Source: JAZDDE01 sp039714435 (GTDB lineage: Bacteria; Gemmatimonadota; Gemmatimonadetes; Palauibacterales; Palauibacteraceae). From it: a DNA stretch of 24,234 bases. Positions 8,647-15,801 of this stretch are shown here, piece by piece. How positions within the stretch are numbered: position 1 is the first letter of the stretch; each line of letters starts with the position of its first letter. The position numbers and the translations under genes are program-made. The stretch spans positions 1 to 24,234 of the forward strand of contig JBDLJJ010000031.1 in assembly GCA_039714435.1 (NCBI GenBank), in the 5' to 3' direction. The notes under the pieces are model-generated. The model had not been told where the DNA came from and made no database searches. It saw nothing but the letters and a program-made list of their open reading frames with translations.

Positions 8647-8681
8647 TGCATATTAATACGACGGAAATGAATAATCATGCA
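8647..8681. promoter_or_regulatory. Tandem ARG boxes (predicted ArgR operator) upstream of argG
   Basis: Two 14-bp matches to the ARG-box core TGAATWWWWATTCA: TGCATATTAATACG at 8647-8660 (11/14) and TGAATAATCATGCA at 8668-8681 (12/14). Start to start they are 21 bp apart, the spacing of two 18-bp ARG boxes separated by 3 bp that hexameric ArgR typically binds. The upstream box covers the predicted argG -10 element and the other lies just downstream of the predicted start site, as expected for repression. The stretch is AT-rich in a GC-rich window, and argR itself is the neighbouring gene. Confidence 0.75.
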
Positions 8682-8696
8682 TAGGTGAACAGTCAA
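8668..8696 (-). promoter_or_regulatory. Predicted argGH promoter
   Basis: On the minus strand TTGACT (8696-8691, 5/6 to the -35 consensus) is followed by a 17-bp spacer and TATTCA (8673-8668, only 3/6 to the -10). Transcription would begin near 8661, giving a leader of about 55 nt to ATG 8605. The weak -10 is the main doubt; overlap with an ARG box supports the placement. Confidence 0.45.
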
Positions 8697-8718
8697 TACA
8701 TCGACAGAGGCAGAGTCC

Positions 8719-8756
8719 GGACTAGAGGCCGGCCACTCGGGACTAGAGGCCGGCCA
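8719..8756. repeat. 21-bp-period direct repeat at the argR 3' end
   Basis: The 17-bp sequence GGACTAGAGGCCGGCCA occurs at 8719-8735 and again at 8740-8756. The second copy contains the argR stop (TAG, 8745-8743) and its last codons (AGL). Each copy holds the palindrome GGCCGGCC. It looks like a recent tandem duplication of the gene end. Confidence 0.85.
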
Positions 8757-9207
8757 GTTGCTCTATACGAGCCGCGACAATCGAGGCGGTGCGAGGGGAC
8801 TCGAGGACAATCAACACGGTATCGTCGCCAGCTACGGTACCAACGATCTCCGGCCAGTCTTCGTGATCGAGCGCGGCGGCTACCGACTGCGCCGATCCGG
8901 TGAGCGTCCGAAGAACAAGCAGTTGACCGGCGGGTCGAACCCGGACGAGTAGGTTGGGAAGTAATCCGTGCAGTGTGCGTGCTTCACGGACGTCGGGGTT
9001 GGCCGGCAGAGCGTAGTATGTGGAGCCGTCCGGCTCCGAACGCTTGACGAGGCCAATCCGCCGTAGATCACGGGATAGCGTGGCCTGGCTTACGTTCAGC
9101 CCGCTCGAAGCGAGAAGATCCTGAAGTTGTTGGTGGCTGCGGATCCGGTGGCCGGTAACCAGTTCCCGGATGCGCGCGGAGCGCTCGTCCCTAGCTCTCC
9201 GGGCCAT
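8743..9207 (-). CDS. argR: Arginine repressor ArgR
   Basis: Transcription factor that, with L-arginine as corepressor, forms hexamers and binds paired ARG boxes. The protein is 154 residues, the usual length. The N-terminal winged helix includes RIRELVTGHRIRSHQQLQDLL and the recognition region NVSQATLSRDLRRIGLVK; the C-terminal oligomerisation and arginine-binding domain includes EIVGTVAGDDTVLIVL, close to the conserved GTIAGDDT motif. ATG 9207 (MARRARDER) is preferred over the upstream start at 9279, which would add 24 residues not typical of ArgR. The start lies inside the preceding gene (17-bp overlap), indicating coupled translation. Its probable targets lie directly downstream, upstream of argG. 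Confidence 0.93.
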   Translation of the reverse strand: MARRARDERSARIRELVTGHRIRSHQQLQDLLASSGLNVSQATLSRDLRRIGLVKRSEPDGSTYYALPANPDVREARTLHGLLPNLLVRVRPAGQLLVLRTLTGSAQSVAAALDHEDWPEIVGTVAGDDTVLIVLESPRTASIVAARIEQLAGL

Positions 9208-9625
9208 ACCCGATTTCTGGAACCGGGACAGACGCCGATACGAGTGGCTGACGCCCCGCGTAACCGGCCTCCAGGTCATGCCAGTACAGAATCTCCGGCT
9301 CCCCCAGTGTCCAGCATAGGAAAACGGGCTGGCCGTCCAGCATTGAATAGAAGTCGACCGTGCCCTGGGGTCCCTTGAACAGGCAGCCGATCTGGGTCAG
9401 CTCCGCCAGATATGTCTCCAGCTGAGAGGAGGCCCTGGCTACGTCCTCTCTGAGGGTCCCATCGTCAGGCGTTGGGTCGGCTGAGTGGCCTTTTTCGAGC
9501 TCAGCCAACAATTCCTCTACACGCTGGCCTTCGGCCACAATGTCCTCGACTATACGACTCACGAGCGGGAGCGTGGCGTTGGCTTCTTCGAGCGTAAAGA
9601 ATTTCACCGCATTAGTCTCCGGCAT
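9191..9625 (-). CDS. DUF2203-like protein
   Basis: A 144-residue cytoplasmic protein that matches my recollection of the DUF2203 family: the opening KFFTLEEANATLPLVSRIV, a charged helix (VAEGQRVEELLAELEKG), then IGCLFKGPQGTVDFYSMLDGQPVFLCWTLGEPEILYWHDL near the C-terminus. No biochemical role is known to me. ATG 9625 is chosen because it begins the conserved segment; a longer form from 9691 adds a Cys/Arg-rich stretch with no family support. It overlaps the membrane-protein gene upstream by 14 bp and argR downstream by 17 bp, so the three are probably cotranslated. Confidence 0.75.
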   Translation of the reverse strand: MPETNAVKFFTLEEANATLPLVSRIVEDIVAEGQRVEELLAELEKGHSADPTPDDGTLREDVARASSQLETYLAELTQIGCLFKGPQGTVDFYSMLDGQPVFLCWTLGEPEILYWHDLEAGYAGRQPLVSASVPVPEIGYGPES

Positions 9626-9962
9626 GCAGCTCCTCAGCTTTCTTGTCCTCGACCTTCCGTAAGTCGGCCATCGACAGTCCGTGCAGTTCAATCCGCAAAC
9701 CGCCCACGACCGACGAAGCAGCGTTGTACAATGAGGCGGCCACCGCCGCCATCAGTCCTGACAGCAGACCCAGAGCGAGCGGGAACACCAAAATCGACCA
9801 CATGCCGAGTGAACTCAGCAGGTTAGGCTCGGTTCCGGCCGGAACCTCCAGTCGAGACACGACCGCGAGGACGATGCCGACCAGAAGGCCCACGATACCG
9901 TGCAGGGTCAAAAAGACCAGAAACGCGGACCGAGCACTGATTTTTCGAACTTTTAGGCGCAT
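9612..9962 (-). CDS. Small inner-membrane protein, two TM segments (DUF3566-like?)
   Basis: A 116-residue protein with a basic start (MRLKVRKISARS), a hydrophobic helix (about residues 13-37), a short loop, a second hydrophobic stretch (about residues 55-78) and the tail ASLYNAASSVVGGLRIEL, ending in a charged segment. The YN...GG pattern after the second helix resembles small transmembrane proteins of the DUF3566 type, but the assignment is tentative. It is the first gene of the minus-strand run leading to argR. Function unknown. Confidence 0.65.
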   Translation of the reverse strand: MRLKVRKISARSAFLVFLTLHGIVGLLVGIVLAVVSRLEVPAGTEPNLLSSLGMWSILVFPLALGLLSGLMAAVAASLYNAASSVVGGLRIELHGLSMADLRKVEDKKAEELHAGD

Positions 9963-10095
9963 TCAAACCCGCTAGACATTCCTTCAAGTTTCCTGCCACA
10001 GGATAGCACCCGGTTCAAACAGGCGCACGGGCCGTTCGGTGAAGCGTTCGACGCGCACAGTAGCGAGGCGTACAGCCGGCGAATTATCCTCTGGC

Positions 10096-10359
10096 ATGGC
10101 TGAACCGACGAATACGCCCGACGAAACACCGGAGTTCGAGACGCAGTTCCTACTAGGGGCCGACGAGTCGTCGGCTCTCGAAGCGGCGGACAGGCGCCGC
10201 CCGATTCCAGGCGGAGAGCCGGCCTGTCCGCGTTGTGCAACGACCATGGTACGCCACGTCGAGAGACATCCAGCGCCGCGCGCGGGGTCGAGTCCGTTCC
10301 GCGTACGACTGGTCTGCTCGGCGGAGACCTGCGGCGGCTGGACCGTATATGATTGGTAG
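10096..10359 (+). CDS. Small zinc-ribbon protein, unknown function
   Basis: An 87-residue protein with an acidic, Thr/Glu-rich first half and a C-terminal four-cysteine module: CPRC (Cys44, Cys47) and CSAETC (Cys74, Cys79), followed by GGWTVYDW. The arrangement fits a zinc ribbon. ATG 10096 is preferred over a GTG at 10039. There is no clear Shine-Dalgarno, but TATCCT (10085-10090) lies 5 nt before the ATG and could serve as a -10 for a leaderless transcript. It is divergent from the membrane-protein gene and convergent with the SDR gene, 31 bp away. Not recognised as a named family. Confidence 0.6.
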   Translation: MAEPTNTPDETPEFETQFLLGADESSALEAADRRRPIPGGEPACPRCATTMVRHVERHPAPRAGSSPFRVRLVCSAETCGGWTVYDW

Positions 10360-10390
10360 CCGTCCGGCGCCAGCGCGCTAACGCAGCGGC

Positions 10391-11107
10391 TCAAGGCCGT
10401 TCGAAATCCCTGGCGCGAAACCGCTGTCCGGTCGTGTCCGCCGAGTCCTGGGAGGCGAGATACACGAATACGTCTGCAATCTGCGCCGGCGCGGGCAGGG
10501 TGGCCGGATCCTCGTCTGGATACGCGGCGGCTCTCATCTCGGTTCGCATGGCGCCTGGGTCCACCACGTTCGATCGGATGCCCACCTCCTCCAGCTCTCC
10601 CGCCAGGATCTGCGATAGCGCTTCGAGCCCGTTCTTGGACGCGCTGTAGGCTCCCCAATAAGGCCGGCCGTGGTCACCCACACCCGACGAGACGTGAATC
10701 ATGGACCCTCGCGTAACCGTCAACGGCTCAATCGCCGCCCGAGCGCAGAGGTAGGCGCCGGTCAGGTTCACTTCTATAACCTGTCTCCAGTGCTCGGGTT
10801 CGTAGGCGGAAATGGGCGCCCTGGGGCCGAGTATGGAAGCGTTGTTAACGAGCACGTGAATATCGCCGAAAGCTTTTGCTGTCTCAGCGAACCATGCCCC
10901 TACCTGTTCGTCGTCGGTTACATCCGTCGCCAGGCCGGCGCAGCGCAGGCCCTCTTCGCGCAGCATGTGGAGTGTACGGGCCAGCTTGCCGGCGTCTCGG
11001 CCACAGATGGAAACGGCTGCTCCTTCCTCTCCGAAGCGCCGTGCCAGAGCCAGTCCGAGCCCCTGCGTCCCGCCCGAGATCATCGCTACGATTCCTGACA
11101 GCTCCAT
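10391..11107 (-). CDS. SDR-family NAD(P)-dependent oxidoreductase
   Basis: A 238-residue classical short-chain dehydrogenase/reductase. The N-terminal cofactor motif is SGGTQGLGLALAR (TGxxxGxG type, residues 11-18), followed by DVTDD (adenine ring contact), LVNNAS (NNAG-like), the catalytic serine in MIHVSSGVGD and the catalytic YSASK, then VVDPGAMRTEM. Substrate cannot be told. ATG 11107 is chosen because it puts the Rossmann motif at the usual distance; GGAAAG lies 10 nt upstream. A start at 11311 would add 68 residues unlike the family. It is a single gene, divergent from the Nfu-like gene. Confidence 0.9.
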   Translation of the reverse strand: MELSGIVAMISGGTQGLGLALARRFGEEGAAVSICGRDAGKLARTLHMLREEGLRCAGLATDVTDDEQVGAWFAETAKAFGDIHVLVNNASILGPRAPISAYEPEHWRQVIEVNLTGAYLCARAAIEPLTVTRGSMIHVSSGVGDHGRPYWGAYSASKNGLEALSQILAGELEEVGIRSNVVDPGAMRTEMRAAAYPDEDPATLPAPAQIADVFVYLASQDSADTTGQRFRARDFERP

Positions 11108-11273
11108 ACGTATTCGTCTTTCCAGTTTTCGTTTGAGCGTTCGGCCCTTTAGCCAGCCCAACGTGCGACTGGGTGGGGGCCCGTATACATTGGGTCGCCG
11201 CGGGCCGAAGTCCGCGTAACCAAGACCATGTGCAGCCGGCTCCATGAAGCCGCAACCCGGTACAAGGCCCGGT

Positions 11274-11549
11274 ATGTCCGAACCTACAGTCACAGTCGTG
11301 GGCACGCCCAACCCTCACGCGGCGAAATTCGTGCTCGACGGCTGCGAAACTGCGCAGCCGAGTCGATCGTACTTCGACGCTGCGACGGCCTCGGAAGACC
11401 CGCTGGCTAACCGCCTGTTCGGCATTTCGGGCGTTCGGGCCCTGCTCATCGTAGACAACTTTGTGACTGTTACCAAGGCGGAGGAGGTAGAGTGGGGCGA
11501 GATCGTGGAGCAGGTAACCGCAGGCATCCTGGCCGAGCTAGAGCGCTGA
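11274..11549 (+). CDS. Nfu/NifU N-terminal domain-only protein
   Basis: A 91-residue protein consisting only of the Nfu_N domain: TPNPHAAKFVLDG, a region ending SEDPLANRLFGISGVRALLIVDNFVTVTKAEEVEW, and a C-terminal helix. Full-length Nfu proteins add a C-terminal domain with a CxxC that carries the Fe-S cluster; that half is absent here and the only cysteine is in DGCETA. It may therefore serve as a client- or partner-binding module, not a cluster carrier (inference). ATG 11274 is preferred over 11244 because family members begin shortly before the PNPHA motif. The 3' end overlaps the next gene. A full suf operon lies 4 kb away on the other strand. Confidence 0.82.
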   Translation: MSEPTVTVVGTPNPHAAKFVLDGCETAQPSRSYFDAATASEDPLANRLFGISGVRALLIVDNFVTVTKAEEVEWGEIVEQVTAGILAELER

Positions 11550-12673
11550 GGCGGATCTCAGTTGCGCCCGGCCTGGCTTGGCTTTCCGTTTTCACCCTCG
11601 CGGCCTGCTCTCCAGGTCCCGAAGCGGATTCCCGAACGGTTTCCGAAGTGTCCGAGCCACTGGAAGAGCTGAGCTTCAGCACGCGCAGCGAGCCGGCCGA
11701 TCATCTCCTGCACGACTCCGAGACCCACCTCGCGGACCTGCGGCAGCTGACGTTCGGCGGGCAGAACGCTGAGGCGTACTTCTCGGCCGATGATAGTCAC
11801 CTGATCTTTCAGGCCACTCCACGGGGCGGAACGTGTGATCAGCAGTACACGATGCGGACCGACGGCAGCGCACTGCGTCTTGTCAGCACCGGCCGAGGGC
11901 GGACGACCTGCGGGTACATCTTTCCCGGCGGTGGGCAGATCGTGTATTCCTCTACGCACCTGGGTGACTCCGCATGCCCCGCGGAGCCCGATTTTTCCCA
12001 GGGCTACGTGTGGGCTGTCTACGCCGACTACGACGTGTTTGTCGCGGATGTCGATGGCAGAAACCTGCGCCAGTTAACGGATTCGCCAGGATACGATGCC
12101 GAGGCAACAATTTCTCGGGACGGAGAGTGGATCGTCTTCACGTCGGTGCGGGATGGGGATCTGGACCTGTACCGCATGCGAGCCGATGGCAGCCAGATCA
12201 GCCGCCTGACCGATCAGCCGGGCTACGACGGCGGGGGCTTCTTTTCCTACGACGGGTCCAGGATCGTGTACCGGGCCTCTCACCCGGACACGGAAGAGGA
12301 ATTGGCCCAGTACAGGGCCCTGTTGGATCAGGGGTTGATCCGGCCCTCTCAGCTGGACCTGTGGATCATGGACGCCGACGGGTCCAACAAACACCGGCTC
12401 ACGGACAACGGAGCGGCCAACTTCGGTCCGTATTTCTTTCCCGATGGTAACCGCGTGATCTTTTCTTCTAACATGGACGATCCACAGGGCCGTGAGTTCG
12501 ACCTGTACGCGATCGGCGTGGATGGCGAAGGACTGGAACGCCTGACTTATCAAGGCGATTTCGATGGGTTTCCGATGTTCAACTCGGACGGGACGCAACT
12601 CGTGTTTGCCTCCAACCGTGGCAACGAACAGCCTCGGGAGACCAATCTGTTTATGGCGAGGTGGGTGGACTGA
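11492..12673 (+). CDS. TolB/PD40-type beta-propeller lipoprotein
   Basis: A predicted lipoprotein with lipobox LAAC (Cys39 counting from GTG 11492). It then has repeated PD40/WD40-like blades, each with a pattern like LYRMRADGSQISRLT followed by S.DG..IVF.S. At least five are visible, from LRQLTFGGQNAEAYFSADD to FDGFPMFNSDGTQLVFASNRG. Such propellers resemble the C-terminal half of TolB and usually mediate protein or peptidoglycan contacts; a specific partner is not evident. The start is uncertain: no ATG or TTG precedes the signal peptide. GTG 11492 gives a long arginine-rich n-region; CTG 11546, overlapping the upstream TGA, gives a more normal signal peptide. The 3' end overlaps the convergent gene by 23 bp. 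Confidence 0.85.
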   Translation: MGRDRGAGNRRHPGRARALRRISVAPGLAWLSVFTLAACSPGPEADSRTVSEVSEPLEELSFSTRSEPADHLLHDSETHLADLRQLTFGGQNAEAYFSADDSHLIFQATPRGGTCDQQYTMRTDGSALRLVSTGRGRTTCGYIFPGGGQIVYSSTHLGDSACPAEPDFSQGYVWAVYADYDVFVADVDGRNLRQLTDSPGYDAEATISRDGEWIVFTSVRDGDLDLYRMRADGSQISRLTDQPGYDGGGFFSYDGSRIVYRASHPDTEEELAQYRALLDQGLIRPSQLDLWIMDADGSNKHRLTDNGAANFGPYFFPDGNRVIFSSNMDDPQGREFDLYAIGVDGEGLERLTYQGDFDGFPMFNSDGTQLVFASNRGNEQPRETNLFMARWVD

Positions 12674-14267
12674 GGCCGCCGGACTGCCCGGGCCGGAGCC
12701 GGTAGATTACTCCCTTTGTGGGTAGGCCATCTTCAGTTTCGTAAACCTTCTCCAGCCGCTCGGGATGAAGCTCGAGGTAGGCTTCCAACGCATGCGCAGC
12801 CTTGTAGTCACCCTCGATCACCGCCACATACGATGGATTGAAGCTGTCTCGTATGCGGTCAAAGTCCGCCGCCAGCTCCTCGGGCTGGCTGGTGTACACC
12901 CCGTAGTCGCCGGCTGAGAAGCCCCAGCTGGGAACCGACTTCCGCCCGGTCTCCCAGTACAGATATGGGTCCAGTCCCGAGGCGATCACCGCATCGGCGG
13001 GTGTGTTGCCTCGAATCCAGGCCGCCAGCGGATTGTAAGCGGCGGCGGGGATAGTCTGGGGCGGAGCCCATGACCTGTTCGCATACCCCTGTCCCTGGTA
13101 GCTGAGCGTGTTCAGGAGGAGAACCAATCCGGCCAGCGCCGCCACCGGCATGCCCCAGGAAGGAAAGTCGGACCTGAATTTTCGCACGCCGACCAACGCG
13201 CCCTCCGCCACAACGAGGTGAACAAAGGGGAGAGCCGCATAGTAGAATCGGTACGGTTCGTACGGCCAGACGAAAACGATGGCCAGATAAGACGGTATGA
13301 AGAGGGCCAGCGCGGGATTGCGACGCCACACCGACCGCAGGCCGGCCACAAGTGCCGCCGCCGCCAGTATCAGCACGACGTAGACTCCCAGGTTCGGCGA
13401 GCGGGGGATCCACACGAAGCGAAGCGTTTCGACCAGAGGTGGACCGTGCGCCCGCCAGATACGGTTCAGGGACTCCCATACTCCGCCGCCGGAGTCAGTT
13501 CCGAGCCACCCGAGGTATGATCCGTACTGCCCTACGATTCCTCCAGGCACGGCGCTGGCCCGAAGCTGGCTCCACCCCAGCCAGGCGGCCGAGGGCACGG
13601 CGGCGGCTGCCAGCACCAGGATCGCCGTTCGCTTCCCGGTCCTGAGCAGCGCCGCGATCGTGACCGCGGCGATCACCGCTATTCCGATGGACCGGCTCAG
13701 GAACGTGGCGGCGGCAAGACCTCCGACCGCCAGCGCCATGACGCTCGACTCCTCCATCCGAAACTGTTTTTGACTTGCCAGCAGGACGCCCGCCGTAGTG
13801 AGAAGAAACAGGGGCTCGGAGACAAGTACGGTACTGACCGACAGCGATGGGATGGTGAGAAAACCGAATACTGTGACCAGCGCCATGGCTACCGTTCGCC
13901 TTCTGCTCCCCCGGGCGAACAACAGAAAAGACAACCCGGCCGCAAGGCCCATAATGAGTGCATTGAGTCCTCTGAGCGGACCCAGGTTGTTAGGGTATGC
14001 CGAGAACGCCTTCCAGCCGGCGGCCAGCACTGCGGGGAACAGCGGCGGATACTTTACGCCTGGAATGGCGCCCGGGAGGTTTGCATAGGTGTAGCCGTCT
14101 CCCTCGGCCAGCGATTGAGCCAGCGCCAGGTAGACTCCGTCGTCGTAGTAAGTGCCAGCACCCACGGGGATCTGGGCCCACATCGTCACGCCACTGACGG
14201 CTACGGCTATGGCGGCCGCGGTTATGAGCCGAAAACGCCTCGTCGAGGCGGCGCCCAGGCCGCTCAC
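12651..14267 (-). CDS. GT-C-type membrane glycosyltransferase, putative
   Basis: A 538-residue polytopic protein with about ten hydrophobic segments, a DD motif in the first extracytoplasmic loop (YYDDGVYLALAQSL, Asp42-Asp43) and KYPPLFPAVLAAGW, the arrangement of PMT/ArnT-like GT-C enzymes that use polyprenyl-phosphate sugars. A soluble C-terminal part of roughly 130 residues follows the last helix. Acceptor unknown. GTG 14267 overlaps the Nudix stop (GTGA at 14267-14264), so it is probably coupled to the end of the suf-rsgA run; a start at 14444 would run in the Nudix gene without family support. The TAA at 12653-12651 lies inside the convergent lipoprotein gene. Confidence 0.75.
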   Translation of the reverse strand: MSGLGAASTRRFRLITAAAIAVAVSGVTMWAQIPVGAGTYYDDGVYLALAQSLAEGDGYTYANLPGAIPGVKYPPLFPAVLAAGWKAFSAYPNNLGPLRGLNALIMGLAAGLSFLLFARGSRRRTVAMALVTVFGFLTIPSLSVSTVLVSEPLFLLTTAGVLLASQKQFRMEESSVMALAVGGLAAATFLSRSIGIAVIAAVTIAALLRTGKRTAILVLAAAAVPSAAWLGWSQLRASAVPGGIVGQYGSYLGWLGTDSGGGVWESLNRIWRAHGPPLVETLRFVWIPRSPNLGVYVVLILAAAALVAGLRSVWRRNPALALFIPSYLAIVFVWPYEPYRFYYAALPFVHLVVAEGALVGVRKFRSDFPSWGMPVAALAGLVLLLNTLSYQGQGYANRSWAPPQTIPAAAYNPLAAWIRGNTPADAVIASGLDPYLYWETGRKSVPSWGFSAGDYGVYTSQPEELAADFDRIRDSFNPSYVAVIEGDYKAAHALEAYLELHPERLEKVYETEDGLPTKGVIYRLRPGQSGGLSPPTSP

Positions 14268-14884
14268 CCGTCCCCAAGGAGGCCCGAGGGCGCCAGCGCC
14301 AGGAACCGCTCGACGACTCGGAAGGTCAGTCCCCAGATCGTATGGCCAGCGAAATCGATCGTGGGATAACTTTCGCCTGCATAGTTCGGCCTCTCGTACG
14401 ATCCGCGGTTGCCCGGATCCAGCAGATTGCGCACCGGAATCCACACATGGCCGCTTAGCTCGTGATTGAGCCGCACGCTTGTGTCTTCCAGCGCCCAGGC
14501 TACGAAAGGAGTGACGCTGATCGAGGGCAGGCGCCGGGTCACAGGCGGAATCTCATCCAGCCGGCCCAGGTAATGATTTCTCTCGAGCCGAACCCCGGTT
14601 TCCTCCAGCGTCTCCCGCCGCGCCGTTTCCAGAAGATCGGTGTCTCCCGGCTCTTCGTGCCCGCCCGGCAGAGCCGTGTGGCCTGACCATGGGTCGCCCT
14701 CAACGTCGGCCCTGCGAACGAAGAGCGCTTCCAGCGAAGCGGCACTTGTGGGCCTCAGGATAAGAGTGATGGCGGCTCTGCGTTCGAACGCACCCGGCTC
14801 GAGCTGCAAGGGCTCGGCCCGCGCCAGCGCTCGGCCAAGCTGCTGTCTGACTTGGGCCAGCGGGGAGCTGCCGGCGTCGCTCAC
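14264..14884 (-). CDS. Nudix hydrolase, CoA pyrophosphatase-like
   Basis: A 206-residue Nudix protein. The Nudix box PGGHEEPGDTDLLETARRETLEETGV-like region spans about residues 73-98; the GGHxEPGD form with a D and the RRETLEETG helix resembles coenzyme A pyrophosphatases (NudL/YeaB type). Also typical are the preceding RRAAITLIL strand and the later PSISVTPFVAW. It would hydrolyse a nucleoside diphosphate derivative, perhaps CoA. GTG 14884, 10 nt after the rsgA stop, is chosen because the upstream extension (to 15133) only reads through rsgA in another frame. It overlaps the GT-C start by 4 bp. Confidence 0.85.
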   Translation of the reverse strand: MSDAGSSPLAQVRQQLGRALARAEPLQLEPGAFERRAAITLILRPTSAASLEALFVRRADVEGDPWSGHTALPGGHEEPGDTDLLETARRETLEETGVRLERNHYLGRLDEIPPVTRRLPSISVTPFVAWALEDTSVRLNHELSGHVWIPVRNLLDPGNRGSYERPNYAGESYPTIDFAGHTIWGLTFRVVERFLALAPSGLLGDG

Positions 14885-14894
14885 GCAGCGTCGC

Positions 14895-15794
14895 TCACAG
14901 TCGCTGCGGCTCTCGGGCGAGGGCCAAATAGCTGTCAAAACGTCCTCGATCCAGGCTTCCGGCTTCGAGGGCCTCTTTGAGGGCGCACCCTGGTTCATCC
15001 AGATGCTGGCAATTCGAGAACTTGCAGTCGTCGAGCAGGGGCCGGAACTCCGGGAAAGCGTGAGCCAGGTCAGCCGGGCCCACACCGCTGACTCCGACGA
15101 ACTGAATACCGGGTGTGTCCGCCAGGTAGCCACCCCCCGGAAGGGGTATCAGCCGAGCCGAGACCGTCGTGTGTCTACCCCGCCCGGAACGTTCCCCGAC
15201 CTTTCCAACGCGGAGATCCAGCCCGGGGAGTAGAGCGTTGAGCAGGCTCGACTTGCCGACGCCGGAAGCTCCGGCAAAGACGGTCGTCCGGTTCGCCAGC
15301 CGCTCGGCCAGGTCCGGAACCCCGAGGCCGGACTTGGCGCAGGTTCGTACGACCGGGTACTCAAGCGATTCGTACATGGCCAGAATCGGTTCAGATTCGT
15401 CAGCCCCGGCAAGGTCTACCTTGTTGAACACGATGAACGCGGGCAGGTCGTTCAGTTCCGCGAGAACCAGCAGGCGGTCAAGCATTGGGAAATCCGGCTG
15501 CGGTGTGCGAGCCGCTACGACGACAGCGACCTGATCGACGTTGGCCGCGATGAGCTGCTCGCGCCGTCTGGCGGCTGACAGCCGGGAGAACTCGCTAGAG
15601 CGCGGGAGAACAGCCTCGATTCGGCAGCTTCCGTCTTCAAGCTGATCGACCTCTACCCGGTCACCGACCGCAGCGGCCAGCCCCCCCCGTTTCAACCTGC
15701 CGCGAAGGGAACACTCGACTACCGCTGTCCCGATCTCGACGCTGTACACTCCGCCGACCGACTGCAGAATTCGTCCCGTAGAACGGACGGTCAC
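14895..15794 (-). CDS. rsgA: Ribosome small-subunit-dependent GTPase A
   Basis: A circularly permuted GTPase that checks 30S maturation. It has an N-terminal OB fold (about residues 1-65), then G motifs in permuted order: NKVD (124-127), the P-loop GASGVGKSS (175-183) and DTPG (226-229), and a C-terminal zinc site Cys257, Cys262, His264, Cys270. The region SGRGRHTTVSARLIPLPGG before DTPG is diagnostic. The length of 299 is normal. ATG 15794 lies 7 bp after the sufU stop, placing a ribosome factor in the suf run. Confidence 0.95.
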   Translation of the reverse strand: MTVRSTGRILQSVGGVYSVEIGTAVVECSLRGRLKRGGLAAAVGDRVEVDQLEDGSCRIEAVLPRSSEFSRLSAARRREQLIAANVDQVAVVVAARTPQPDFPMLDRLLVLAELNDLPAFIVFNKVDLAGADESEPILAMYESLEYPVVRTCAKSGLGVPDLAERLANRTTVFAGASGVGKSSLLNALLPGLDLRVGKVGERSGRGRHTTVSARLIPLPGGGYLADTPGIQFVGVSGVGPADLAHAFPEFRPLLDDCKFSNCQHLDEPGCALKEALEAGSLDRGRFDSYLALAREPQRL

Positions 15795-15801
15795 GCCCCG
15801 T

